Shown: piece after piece, positions 48,954-61,300 of the stretch
Numbering within the stretch: the stretch's first letter is position 1
Layout: each line of letters starts with the position of its first letter
Origin: Prinia subflava
Lineage: Eukaryota > Chordata > Aves > Passeriformes > Cisticolidae
Assembly (NCBI RefSeq): GCF_021018805.1
Contig: NC_086247.1
Span: forward strand, 139,293,602-139,357,601
Direction: 5' to 3'
DNA: 64,000 nt
Made by a program: the position numbers and the translations under genes
The notes under the pieces: generated by a model
What the model saw: only the letters and a program-made list of their open reading frames with translations
What the model was told of the DNA's origin: nothing
Database searches by the model: none

Positions 48954-51900
48954 CTTAAACAGAACTTAGAAAAGAGAGCAAGAGCAGAAGTATAAAAGTA
49001 CTGCTGGTTGAGGTAGGCAGTTTTTTAACCGAGAGATTTTTGCTACATATGGTAGTGTAAACAAATGTAATTTGTAGCAAGAAGTAAACAAATTATTACT
49101 ACCAAACTTGAAATCACAGTTGGTAGCATTTAGTTTTGTTTGCTTTGGTGTTATTGTTGGGATTTTTTTTTAACTTGTATGTTATCTTTTTGTTTCTTAT
49201 ACTGATCAGTTTTACAAGTCATGCGTAACATTTCAGGAGCAGTATCAAAATACATACCTTCAGATTCTTTATCTAAAAATGTTCTATACTTGTAGGTAAT
49301 CCTTTGCCTAAAGAATGCCTGCAAACTACTTTTAATATCAATGGCAGGGATGTCGTATATCTCCTTTCCCGTGTCTCAATGGCTATTTAGAACACATAAA
49401 TTTAAAAAAAAGCTCCTTCTGCAGCTTTCCCAAGCTATCTGTCTGTATTAAACATTGGAGAGTCAGTTCTGATCACTAGCAGAGTGTGTAAGCCTGAGCT
49501 GCCCTCTGTTAGAACATGCAATTGTGACACAAGAAGAAAACTCATTTCCAGTAATTGGGTGGCAAAGAGTCTGAAGCCACTACAGCTAAAAAATAAGGAA
49601 CCTGAGGGGATGAAGAAAACACTGTGTTTTGTCTTGATGTTCGCTTTTAAATATTCTTCTGACAAGAACTGAGTGTAAATTTGGAAAAAACTGATTTTTT
49701 TTTCCCCTCCCAAGTTTTGAGATGTAATTCCAGCTTCATTAACATCAGGCACCTGGGATCACTCTTCTATTGCTATATTACAAAAAAGCTCCACCTATCA
49801 TTATACCATTATACAACTATGTGAAGTTTCATGGAGATTAGGGGATTTAAAAGCAAAGCATGTATATAGGTTTGGGATAAAAGTGTAATTGTACTGTTAA
49901 GTAAATGCTGAAGGGTCACAGTTTGTGCTTCTTGGTCCTGAAAAGGTAAGTAAAAAATTCTTGGAGCAGCGCACCAATATGTACATCTTTCGATTTAAGA
50001 GCCCTCCAGTGGCTAGCTATAGCTTTCATTTATGCAGATGAAAACAGTGTAGACTAATATTGTTTTATAGAGGTGGTACTAAATAAATTTGTATGATCCT
50101 TTATGTTTATGTCTGTTTAGGCTTTATCCTATTTGATGTCCTGTTGTATTGCAAAAGAGAAAGGTGGCAGTAGAGCTTCTGTTGTGGGCATCTCCCCCCT
50201 CCCCAAAGCCTTTGTATTTGTTTTTGTTTGATTTAGGCTTTGCTGATAAAGCGGCAGCACTTACCAAAAGCCCATTAGATAATTGCTTCTTAAAACAGTG
50301 ATTTGCATGTATTGTTTTCTTAATGTGAAAGTCATGCTGAATCTCTTCACTGTAAGAGTGCTGCCTCTGCTAGCCGAACACTGAGTTACTGCTGGGACAG
50401 TTACTTGCTGTAGCATGAGGTAAATTTCCCTCTCATCCTCCCTAAGCAAACAAAATCAATTGCTTGGAATTTCTTGCAATCTTCTGTTGATTCCTCCGTT
50501 TTCCAGTCTATTCTGGAAAACGGCTTTACATTTTCTTTGCTGTGGTTCTGCTTGTGGGTTTGGGGAGTTCTGTGCGTCTTTCAGGAACTTCTGGATATTG
50601 GAGATCAACAGCAGAGACAGCTGGCTGACTGCTCCTATGGTTATTAGCAGGCAGATGGAGCAAGAAGCGTGTCAGTCTTGTTGGCACTATTTCAGCTACA
50701 CTTGCCCTCTGCACAAAGGACTTTTGTATTTTCCATTACACTGAGGATCCTTGTATAGAAAAACAAATCATGATGGGAAAATTAAGTATATAGGATACTT
50801 GTACTCCTGACTCTTCACTGTTGTCATTCATCCTTCTGTGTTCAACTTGTGGTAAAGTTCATAAAGTTCATAAAGTTGAAGCCTTTGTTTTCTCTTAGGA
50901 AAATAGTGCAAGACCTCAGCCTGGGTCTAAGAGTGAAGTGCACAGGATCTAGAAGCCTGGAAATCCAGACCGTGGCTTCTTCATGTGTCTTGGAGAGTAA
51001 TGTCCTTTTTATATCACTGTGAAACAAACCAGTGAGGGCTGCTGGAGGAAACTGTTTGTGAGACTGTTTTAATATCATTAGAGGGAGGTAGTTTCTGCTA
51101 AGTAGCCAGTTATTTTGGTTTACCCCAAAAGAAAAAAAGGAAACTTACAAAGTATGGGTTTTTTCCCTTGCCTTCACTGTGTTTGAAACTCTGAAGACCG
51201 ATATCATCACACTAAAATGGTAAAATTAAGATCGCATCACATCTTGAGGAAGGTGAGACTTCCTTTAGTTAATGATCTTTAGTATATGTTTTTATCACTT
51301 AAGACCTAGAAACTGACACAGATTTACAAGAACTAGAGAGTGTTTTCTGACTATAATAAAGAAAAAGATCCCAGACTATTTCTGAATTTTATGTAAAAAT
51401 GAGATTTGTGAGGGTGTTTGGTACACTTTTTTGGCTGCCACTGTCCTCTTCATTTTCTGTTAGAAATTTTTAATGGGATCAATGACTACTCACTCCTTGC
51501 TGAAAGGTTTTTTCCTTTAGAGTAGTGATGCCCTTGAAGGACATGGGATGTACTCAGAACTTTCACACATGTTGACTTGTTCCACCATTTCTTAAAGAAA
51601 TGTCCTACTTTAAAGTTTCACAGCTGGTAGGCAATCCAGGAACAACTAACCTTTTGGTTTTTTCATGCTAACTGCATCTTGATCCCAGCGAATTTATCTA
51701 AAAGCTCATTGATGCCTAGGAACTTTGTCTGGTGGACAGAGAACAGCATCTTTGGACAATTTAAGTTTTTTTTTTGTTTTTTTTTTGTTTTTTTTTTTTG
51801 TTTTTTTTTTTGTTTTTTGTTTTTTTTTTTTTTTTTTTATGCTGTTGGTTGAGATTTTGTTTGTTTATTTCTACTTTTCTGTTTCTCTGCAGAATTTAAT

Positions 51901-54900
51901 CTGATAAAATTTTTTGTTCTTCACTTATATATTCCATTTGGGATTCTGGATCTGTACATTCTAGGACAAGTTAGAAAACTAAAACAGAGTTTTTTCTTTC
52001 ACCTGTTTTTGGCACAATGTGAGGTAGCATATGCATATATATATAACAGATACACTGTGTATCAAAAATGGGAATTCTCTGTATGCATATGTGTTGAAGG
52101 GCTTTGCTGGGGAATTAAAGGCATGCAGGTGCACTGCTTCTGTCAGAACTTCTGCATGGCTGTGGAAGGTGTAAAACATTTGAAGTGATTAGGAGGCAAG
52201 GTGCTTGTGCAGTATAGTTTTACTGGGTCTGTGGACTAGAAAGATGTCTTCAGTAAATAATTGTAATACACTTTTTATTTATGTCTTTCATTGCACAAGA
52301 TGTAAAATCTGTAGCATGTACAGTGATTCAGTGCTTGTTAAAGCAGCTTTAAGCCTTTCTAGATGAGTTGGTTCTGGATGTATTTCATCTTCTATGGCAA
52401 TTTAAAATGAGACTTTGTATTTTTTCCCAGAGTTCTTGGTGGTGATCCTCACATACTACTGTGTCCATCGGGTACTTTGGGGACTGAATAATTGTAGGCT
52501 GAGGAGGTTTAATGTTGTGTGGATGTATGAAAGTAGTCACCACTCAGAAAATCCTCAATTAAGTTATGTTGTTCCTATGTTGAATGCAGTAGAAGCTTTT
52601 GGCGTCTAAAAGTGATAATTCGTGGTGTATCTAATGTTGAACAATCAAAATTGATGTGCTGAAGGATGAAACGTACCAGTTTCATGAAAGCATGGTCAAA
52701 GCATAAGGAGGATAGCGGGGTTTCTTTCTTGTATAATCCTGTCTCAGGGTATGGAAGGATATATGGTATTGAAAAACAAGCATTTTTTTAAGTGAGCAAA
52801 ACCAACCTATCTTTAATTGACTGGATGTGGTTGAAGAAATGGATGCCTGTCTCATATTGCTCTCCTCTTCAAGAAGCTTCACTGGGTGCAGAAGTTGAGC
52901 TCAACAAAGCTAGTTGTAAGAAAACCTGGCTTTTTCTACCTAACCACCAGTATTTCTACATTAAATCTCGCTACTGTTTTGTTAGTCATTTTTCCACCTT
53001 TCTTTTTCTTTCTGCACTGATGTGCAAATATGGGTAAGGGACTTGCTGAGAAAGTGAAACAGTTGACTGCTTTTAACCTTGCTGGAAATGTCTTTGAAGG
53101 ATTTGGAGGTTTGGCATGTGTCCTTCTAATAAACACTGATTATTTTCCCACAAATTACATGCTTGCTCTTCCTTGCTACCCTGAAAGATTAGTAATGAGG
53201 AAGAATACATCCGCTTTATGGTGGAAAAGTAGAACTCATATTAATTTTTCCTATTGTCTTTGACTCCTGTGCTGTAATCAGCTTCAAATGGAGTAGTTGT
53301 GTTCAGTTCTTGGTGCTGTCTAGCTCTGGTAGTCATTCTCCTTCTGAATCAATAATAGGCACTGGCTTTAAGGTTGCTTGATGGTGAATGAAGAGCATGT
53401 GTTTGGTCGTGGTTTGTTTGCTTTATTTGGGGTTACATTTTTGTGGGTATTTGTTTGTTTGTGGTATTTGGTTGTTTTGGTTTTTTTTAAATTTTATTTT
53501 AAATTTCACTAATGCTTTATGTAGAGCATCTCCCACTCGCTGAATATAGCTCTTTCACTTAGAGCCAGTTTAGGTCATTTGCAGCCCCTTAATATTGTCA
53601 GCAACCCCTCACAGCAGGATGGCTGTAAGGCATTAGGTTACTATGGAAAATTCTGTACAGTAATGATAAGCTGTTTCTGTATTTACCAAGAACATACCCA
53701 TCTGATGTTTAGGATATTACTTGATGCTTTTCATGTGCTTTTTTTGCCATTTTTATATGGTCGTTAAAAGTACTTTGTAGGCTAATGTGGAATCACTTGT
53801 TTGTTCTGTTAATAAACAAAGACCATCACCAGCTTCTTGCTGTGGAGTATATGATTGAGGAAGTTCCATGTGTCTATTTAAGGCCAACTTTAAAGACTTT
53901 CCCTTGAATTAGATGGAGGGCTCTTCAAAGGCTTGATCCAAAGGGGTTTCATCTGTTTTTAGAGTCTTTTCACCTTGAAGTTATTGTCATCATAAATAAC
54001 TCAGAGTTTTGGATATACTGCTTGTTCCATGGGTTAACAAAAGTTAATATGGTCTTTTTAAGTAGTATGGACCAAATGATGTTATTTCAAGAGTGTTTGA
54101 AATTGTCAGAAACTTCTTAGCAGAATTTAGCTCCTGATGACTTTTTAAATTTCTGACTTCAGGTTCCCTTTAGGCAAATAACATGACCAGAAATTAAAAC
54201 TTGGGTTTGGTGAACTGTGTTTTGTAGGCTACCCTGATCACTTCTCAGTGTACGGATATCACTGAAAGTTTAGAGAGAAGCTGTAAGACCTGTAAGAACT
54301 TAAATCTACTCAAGGAAACGTATGCAAAAAATGTTAAATCTTCCCAGGAGCTAGAGAAAATGCTAACTCCATACAGTAATTGTGCTGTTAAGTTCAGTTC
54401 AACATGCCATAAAGTGATGGGGAAATTAAGCTTTTTGTTGTTTTTTTTAAGGGTTGTGATGGACTGGAGCTGTTGAGAACAATCCCTCAAGGAGAGCCAT
54501 TTTGAAAATTGATTATAATTATTTTGTGTTTTGCCAAGGCTATTCTTTGTTTATTTTGTCTACTTAAAAGCTCCCTAAAGTACTTGAACCAGGTTATTTA
54601 CCAAATTAAACAGACAATTAGAATTTGAATGATAGTTTTACTAGTATCAAATCCAACTGTGATACTAGAGATGCCTGATATAACAAGAACACAAATTATC
54701 AGAATACACTGGCTAACTCCATGAAAGTAGTTTCAGAAGAGAAGTCAAAACAATTCATAATTTGAGTAAATCCTGAGTTGGAGTGAGTTACTGTAGATAT
54801 TTTACAGATGTTTTGTGGTGTACTGTATAACTCAGAGTAATGCTCTTCATGGTGAGCAACTGTAGACTGGGGACACAACCAGAACTAGTGTTATTAATAA

Positions 54901-55914
54901 CTGAGGATGCTTCTAAATTAATCTTAACATTAGGAAAATAATAATTTACAAAGGTACACATTACAGTATTTCCTGAACAAAGTAAATTTGAAAGGCAGCT
55001 TTTGTCAGTATAATTAAGGCTTTTTTGATGTTAATATATATAATTCATACCTGTCAAGACTTTAAAACTAGACCTTCCTAGTGAGACCTCATCCAGAAAT
55101 GCTCTGGCTTTAGTAGTATGAAAGTAGGCACATGCAGAAATGTGTGAACCTCTTTCTGTGTCTGTTTGTGTTAATAACCTCTTCTCACACTGCTCAGGAT
55201 GACAAATAGTGACAGCATACCCAAACAGACAAATTATTGGAATAATAATGATGAATAACCTTAGATACTTGTTCTGTGAAATCTGTCAGCTATAAAGCTT
55301 TTAGTAGGTGTAAAGGTCATGGAAAGCCAGGCAGTGGAGTTGTTCAGAAAGTTAAAAGAAATACTCAGATTATCCAAGTTCCTCAAGCTGTAATAGTTTG
55401 TCCAGCTGTCAAGTACCATCTTAGGGCACTTCAATACATGGAAGAAAAAAGCTTCTGCAGGAGACTGTGTAGTCTCACAGCAGAACTGTGTCCCCCTGAT
55501 GCGCTGCTACCACCCCTGCCTGCAGAGATTCTCCAGTTTCTGGTTTTCCTTAAGGCTTCAGCTCATGAATGAAGTTAATGCTAACAGTCCTCAAGGATGG
55601 TTTGAAACTGTAATTCATGTTATTTCCTACCAGCTGGTGTTCTGCTCACTGAATTCACAGTTGTACTTGGGAATTTGCTTTTGCACTCTGGCGTGTAAAG
55701 CAGCCAAAACAGTAGTTTCTGCAACATCAGGGATTGTCTTATTGACTCAAGAAGCAGAAAGAATAAGTGATTATCTGCCTAGGATGGGCGTGGGGCTGGG
55801 AAGCAGGACAAATTAGACATGTTCCCTATTCTGAGAGGGTAAGGAGATTGCTGAACTAATTACACAAGTCTGTTAATTACATTAGTCCGTGTCCTAATGC
55901 ATTAGAGGACCTCT
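48954..55914 (+). other. ZEB1 intron 1 segment, no gene
   Basis: Intronic sequence. Apart from the poly-T/G tract at 51766-51838, a small AAAGTTCAT tandem repeat (50854-50877, two and two-thirds units) and TTTG-type repeats near 53440-53490, I see no gene, RNA gene or recognised transposon. Confidence 0.6.
51766..51838 (+). repeat. Long T-rich tract interrupted by single G
   Basis: Seventy-three bases contain only T and G, with T runs of 6-21 separated by single G. It could have arisen by slippage and interruption of a poly-T run. Such tracts are prone to assembly length errors. Confidence 0.93.
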
Positions 55915-55959
55915 GTGTTCTGGGAAGATAGGTCTCGTACTGAAGTGAAAATAATTTCC

Positions 55960-56480
55960 CTTATTGTGGGTCTCCTGTGGGGTCTCAGCTCCTGCCAGCA
56001 AACACTCCTGCATGGGCTCCTCTCTCCACAGGTCCTGCTAGGAGTCTGCTCCAGCAGGGGCTTCTCACTGCCCTGGTTTGGGCATCCACCTGCTCTGTTG
56101 TGGGGTCTTCCTTGGGTTGCAGGTGGATAATTGCTCCACTGTGGACCTGCAGGGGCACAGCCAACTCACCATGGTCTTCACCATGGGCTGCAGGGGAACC
56201 TCAGCTCTGGCACTTGGAGCACCTCCTCCCCCTCCTTCTCCACTGATCTTGGTGTCTGCAGAGTTGTTTCCCTCACATATTCACTCTTCTCTCCACTGAT
56301 ACTATTACTAGCATTTTCCCTCTTCTTAAATGTTTTATTCCAAAATGCAAGCGCTCAGCCTGGAGCTGGCTGGCATTGGTTCTATTGGACATCGAGGAAG
56401 CTTCTGGCATCTTCTCCTAGAAGCCAACCCTGTAGCCCCCCACTACCAACACCTTGCAGTGCAAACCTGATGAAGACCTG
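55960..56480 (+). mobile_element. Dispersed songbird repeat, probably LTR-like (solo, degraded)
   Basis: A GC-richer block with phrases such as TTGCAGGTGGATAATTGCTC, CACCATGGTCTTCACCATGG and CTGGCATTGGTTCTATTGGA. I recall near-identical phrases as a multi-copy LTR-type repeat in songbird genomes. The overlapping open frames (for example 56131-56490 and 56078-56299) come from this repeat, not from a host gene. No internal retroviral genes, primer-binding site or second copy are seen, so a solo remnant fits best. Borders, terminal dinucleotides and family name cannot be fixed without a repeat library. Confidence 0.5.
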
Positions 56481-56775
56481 TGTATTGTGACATTCCTTAA
56501 AGAAAGTTTGAAGAGAGGATGAACCTGACTTTAACTAATATTGACAAGACTGTCATTCTGTTGAAGAAAAAGCCTGCCAGCAAAACTAATGCTGCCTCCA
56601 CTTAGTTTGGCTTGTCCTTCCAGTGGTCCAAGAGTATTAATTTGCTGAAATTGTTTTGTTTGTAGTGACCCTACAAACTTGTTGATGTGTGGTATTTCAG
56701 TGTTCACACCACACTGAAAGTGAGAGAAGTTTCAAATGTGAGGCATAGAAGTGTAATGGTGTTGGGACACAGCTG

Positions 56776-56817
56776 GGACTGTGGAGACAGCCTTCAGGAC
56801 TGTGTGGAGACAGCCTT
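56776..56817 (+). repeat. Imperfect direct repeat (19/21 bp)
   Basis: GGACTGTGGAGACAGCCTT (56776-56794) recurs at 56797-56817 with a 2-bp TG insertion. It is a minor local duplication. Confidence 0.85.
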
Positions 56818-57499
56818 GATCTGTAACTGTGTTGTCCTGGGCTCTCAGTGAGAGGTGTAGTAACTAATATGATTGTGTGTAAATGCCTGTAAGGGTCCTT
56901 ACAGGATTTAATTAGCACCAAAGAGCATGTGTTTTGCAAGCTGAAATAATTAACTGGTTTTGGACTTGATAGTTCCATTTTAAATACTCATGTTCTATGA
57001 TTCCTAATTTAGATGAGATGCAGGAATGAGAGGGCGGAATGAAGGTTAATACTTAAATTTAGATACTGATATTCAGACTGATATTTGACCTATTTCCCCC
57101 CCTTTTTTAAACTGCAGTAGTTGTCTCTCTTCAAAGTTGAAATATGATTATCTCAATTTTTGTTAGTTTTGTGATGTTTTGGTGTTTTTGGAGATTGGAA
57201 AAGAATATTTCTGTAAAAAATATCTTTGTATCAGTTAATATTTGTCGAATGCCATCTGTGAGACTTCTGTCAGTATGCATTGGCATTAGTGATTAACCTG
57301 CTGTGCCCACCTCTGTACTTAACTGAGTGGTATTGTTCATGGAGCAGCTGGAGATTAATAGAACAAAATATGATTATTCCAACATCTAATCAAGTCAGGA
57401 TGTGATTTTGATCTTCAAGTGATGGTATTTATTGGCAGTTGGTGACTGAATTTCTGAATTTGTTGAATTGCTGAATATACATTTTATAGGTGTTGATTT

Positions 57500-57548
57500 C
57501 AGTGATCTTTGTGGGTCCCTTTCAATGCAGGATGCTCCATGATTGTTT
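57500..57548 (+). mobile_element. Short CR1 LINE 3'-tip fragment
   Basis: AGTGATCTTTGTGGGTCCCT followed by TTCAATGCAGGATGCTCCATGATT-type sequence resembles a CR1 3' tip (TGATCTTTGTGGGTCCCTTCCAA...ATTCTATGATT). It is diverged and very short, so the call is tentative. Confidence 0.6.
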
Positions 57549-58117
57549 GGAAAGCTGTTCATGTTTGGAAGGCAGGGGGAAGTATTTTAGTACAGGTTTA
57601 TATATGTGCTGCTAGTTGTCTTTCATCATCTACCTGGGCATCTTCTTGGTTTAGAAGATACACTTGTATCTCTAATTATTTAGGTCTTTCCATTTATCCT
57701 CCTGAAGAGTTCTACTCTTAAGTGTCTTCTTGCAGCCATTTAAAGTTAAAAGCATCATGATGAGAACAGTGTCTCCTGTAGCCTGCTATAGGAACTTTAT
57801 CTCGTAAAAGATTGTCCATGCAGAGAGAGTTGTAGAAGCATTTATTCGTCTCAGTAGTTGCAAACAGTTCCTGAAGAAAGGATCTTGAGCTGCAACCTAA
57901 GTGTTTATGTTTCAAGGAAAAACTTGAAAGGGAAATGTAGAACTGGTATTTCAGTATCCTTCCTGAGCACTTGTACTTATTGTACACAAGTAAATGCTGA
58001 TGAACTTCTCTTACTTGACAGGAGAACAGGTTGAAATTATTCAAAACTCTTTGTAAAAAAGCATGGGTAGCTCCCATTGTAATAGGAAAACTGAAACAGT
58101 TGCAGTTTTGTGCGCCA

Positions 58118-58345
58118 AGCGAAATATAACTTGGATATTAGGAAAAAGTTTTTCACAGAAAGAGTGATAAAGTACTGGAATGGCTGCCTGGGGAGGTGGT
58201 GAAGTCACCATCCCTGGATGTGTTTAGAAAAAGATTGGATGTGGCACTCGGTGCCATGGTTTAGTTGAGGTGTTAGGGCATGGGTTGGACTTGATGATAT
58301 TGAAGGTCTCTTCCAACTGAGTCATTCTGTGAATTCTGTGAATTC
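58118..58345 (+). mobile_element. CR1 LINE 3'-end insertion, well preserved
   Basis: About 230 bp match the avian CR1 3' region. The segments in order are TTGGATATTAGGAAAAAGTT, the GGCTGCCTGGGGAGGTGGTG block, GTCACCATCCCTGGATGTGT, GGGCATGGGTTGGACTTGAT and GAAGGTCTCTTCCAACTGAG. The tail is ATTCTGTGAATTCTGTGAATTCC. Orientation is the same as ZEB1. It is 5'-truncated in the usual way and carries no open reverse-transcriptase frame. Good preservation suggests a relatively recent insertion, and it is the clearest indicator of an avian source. Confidence 0.95.
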
Positions 58346-61300
58346 CTTGTACTAGCTCCCTTTTTTTGCTTGCACCATCCTCGTCAGTGTGTAGAACAGC
58401 AGCAGGAAGAGGGAATGGAAGCTGGAGAAATTTCAGTTGCTGACCAAGTTATAGAACGTCCTTGTAAACTCTTGAGAGGGTCTCTGCTCTTGCAAGATGT
58501 GTGCAAGTGTTGCTGCTAATAGAAATTGCTGCATCATGTTTCCTGCACAACCTGGCATAGCAGCTCCTGGGTTTTGCTTTATAATCTGCCTGTTGCTGTG
58601 AGACTTCTGCAGGAGAAGGGTGATGCATTTCTGCTTGTGGAATTTTGTTTACAATTGGTTGTCAATGACTGGGATCGAGTGTATAGGTAGAACACCTGTT
58701 GCTCTAGATGATCTCAGACTGCCACCAACACAATGGGTTTTACACATTTTCGGTTAAGTTGTGTTGTCAGCTTGTAGCAAACCACTCATTCTTCTATGGG
58801 ACAAGCTTGGATGCAGTTATTGCATTCATGTTTGGCATGTGGAAATATTTAACATGCGTAACCTAGCAGAAAGCTAAGTCTATTCTAAATTCATTGTTAA
58901 GAGAGAGGCAAAAGTTTATATTGTGTATCTATGGCTTTTAACGGTTCATAAAATGGTTCAGTTGAAAATAAACAGTGGTAATAAATGAGAATATTTGGCT
59001 TAATTTTTGTATGCTAAGGAGAGAGACTCTGCAATGCTGCTGTTACACTGATGTTAAAAAGTGCGAAAATATAGTTGTTGCATGTCTAGCACAATGATGG
59101 CATTAATTCCTACTACTCTACTGTGCAAAGCAACAATAACCCCTGCCAATCTCCTCTGTTTGGGAGGGACGAAAGGCAGGGGAAGAATGTCAGACTGTTA
59201 GCATAGTCCCGTTTCAAATATTTATTGAGCCTGTTAACAAATACAAAATGAGCCAGAGTCCTTGTCAAAGAGAGGACTTGACTCCTTTTGTTGCCCTTGT
59301 GCCATTATGTAATGCAAAGTTACACAGGAGTGGGTGAGAAAGATAATTTCCATGTTCCGTAGTCCTAATGGCTCTTCATGCTGCATATCAAACACTTAAA
59401 ACCAAAAAGTAAACTGAACAGGCTATATTTAAAACCATAATTCCACGTTTTTTCCTGTTCACATTGCTGTTGAGGGCTTTCCTTTCCTCCCACCTCTGAC
59501 ATCCTAAATTAGTAATGTTATGTGTTTCTAAAAGACTTGGAACCAAGGTAATTTCAGATGAAAATTTGGGATGATTTGGCTAAGGAAAATAATCCAAAAG
59601 AAGACCAGGATTCTTGTTAGATGATACAAGTCCTGACATTTCTTCCTCCTCTTTCCTTCTATTTGCGGTGTTAAAGCTGCATCTTCCCACTCCAAATCAA
59701 TGTTTCTGGGCTAAGAACAGCACATCAGCAGCAGCAGTGCCCTGGTCCATGAGCTCCATGGACCTTCTCTTATGTTACATTAAGCCATGAAGCTTTCTTT
59801 AAAAGAAATGCCTAATTAGGCATTCAGTGGGCTCTGATTGTATAGACAGAAACAGTTACTTCATAAATATCTGAGGAGGAATGATATACCTATTTCAGCA
59901 CAGGTTCTGTTTTGGAGGGTGTGTGTAACTTCTAAATGATGGGCTCACATGTTCTCTTTTGTCCCCTAGTTTTCTACTACTACACTGAAGAGGTAAAAAA
60001 GCTCAGATGAGCATTCTACTAAATTTAGTGCATGGATGGAGTGATATTACTGAACACAAGAAGCTTTGAAATTTATAAAGCTCATGTTCAAATGTAATAA
60101 ACAGAATTGCCAGAAGGCTGCATGTGTCAATTAGCTAGAGGATGTGGGGGCACAGGATGGGACAGGACTGGGAGCAAGCAGTGTAAATGCCTTTCTTCCC
60201 TATTTTCTGATTGAGAGTGCTCTGATTTTGCTTCTCAGAGATCATAAACTTGTCAGGAGAGATCTTTTTGCTCCAAACTGTCAGTGTAAGTTTTTTTAAT
60301 TACTTTTTGTTTCTTTGTTTTGGTTACTTCATCTGTAATGTCTTTTAAGGGAATACCAGTTTTCACTAGGCACTACTTCATAATGCACAGGCTGAAAAGG
60401 AAGCAGTACAGTATTCTTTTTTACCCTGTCTTTCAGGAAACAATTTCCTTGCGAAGTTTTGTGCATACTGTGTGTGGGGTTTTAATATATGAATTACTAG
60501 ATCTCTGAGTCTTGTGAGCATCTTGTTTGCATAAGGTGAAAACAAGGTATTTGTAGAGTTTCCCTACAGCTGTCCTCTGTCTGTGCCTGTAAGAAGCAAA
60601 GTTAGCTAAAAAGTCTATATTTAAAACCCAACAACGGAACCAATACAGGCAGAATTCCTTCTCCCTGCCATTAGTCTTTGAGGAAGACTGATGTGAAAGC
60701 TTGGTTCTTGTGAGGTGTGTTAGGACATACAGAACTTTAGATTTGCTGTTTGTGCTGATGCAGGTTGCACTATGTAGGTTTAGTTATGTAATTAGTTAAT
60801 CACAAACATTTAACCATAAAAAGTCTTTTTGATGCTCTTTTAAAAGAAATTAAAACAAAACTCAGAACACTTGACATTTTAGGATGTCGTACATATCTAC
60901 TATGTTTCAGCAGTAAGCAGATGTTTTGAGAAGCTGATGGGATTGGTATTCAGTGCAAAGCTAAGCTGTTGGTGATTCTGAACCAGAGCTTTTCCTGAAG
61001 TTGAATAGAAAGCAGAATTCTTCATGTTCTCCATATTCCTCAAGATATGAAAATTACTGAGGGGTGAACTTGTGTGAAGGGATAACACTTTGGGATATAA
61101 TTTAAATAGAGATATGGTGCTTTATCAGTCTTAATTTTGTGTGATGAGCATCTTCAGAGAACAGATTCTGGGATAAGAATCCGTCCTTTGCGTAGAACAA
61201 GTTCATTATGGCTTGTACTCAACCATCCCATCTCTTCCCTGACACTTATTTTGGTATCTAGTACTTAAAATCTTTTTAACTGTAAGAAAATCCTAGTTTG

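Noticed and set aside
56465..56490. GATGAAGAC-like bases reminiscent of the acidic coding stretch of ZEB1 exon 2
   Set aside because: The translated context does not continue as ZEB1 and it falls in the LTR-like repeat.
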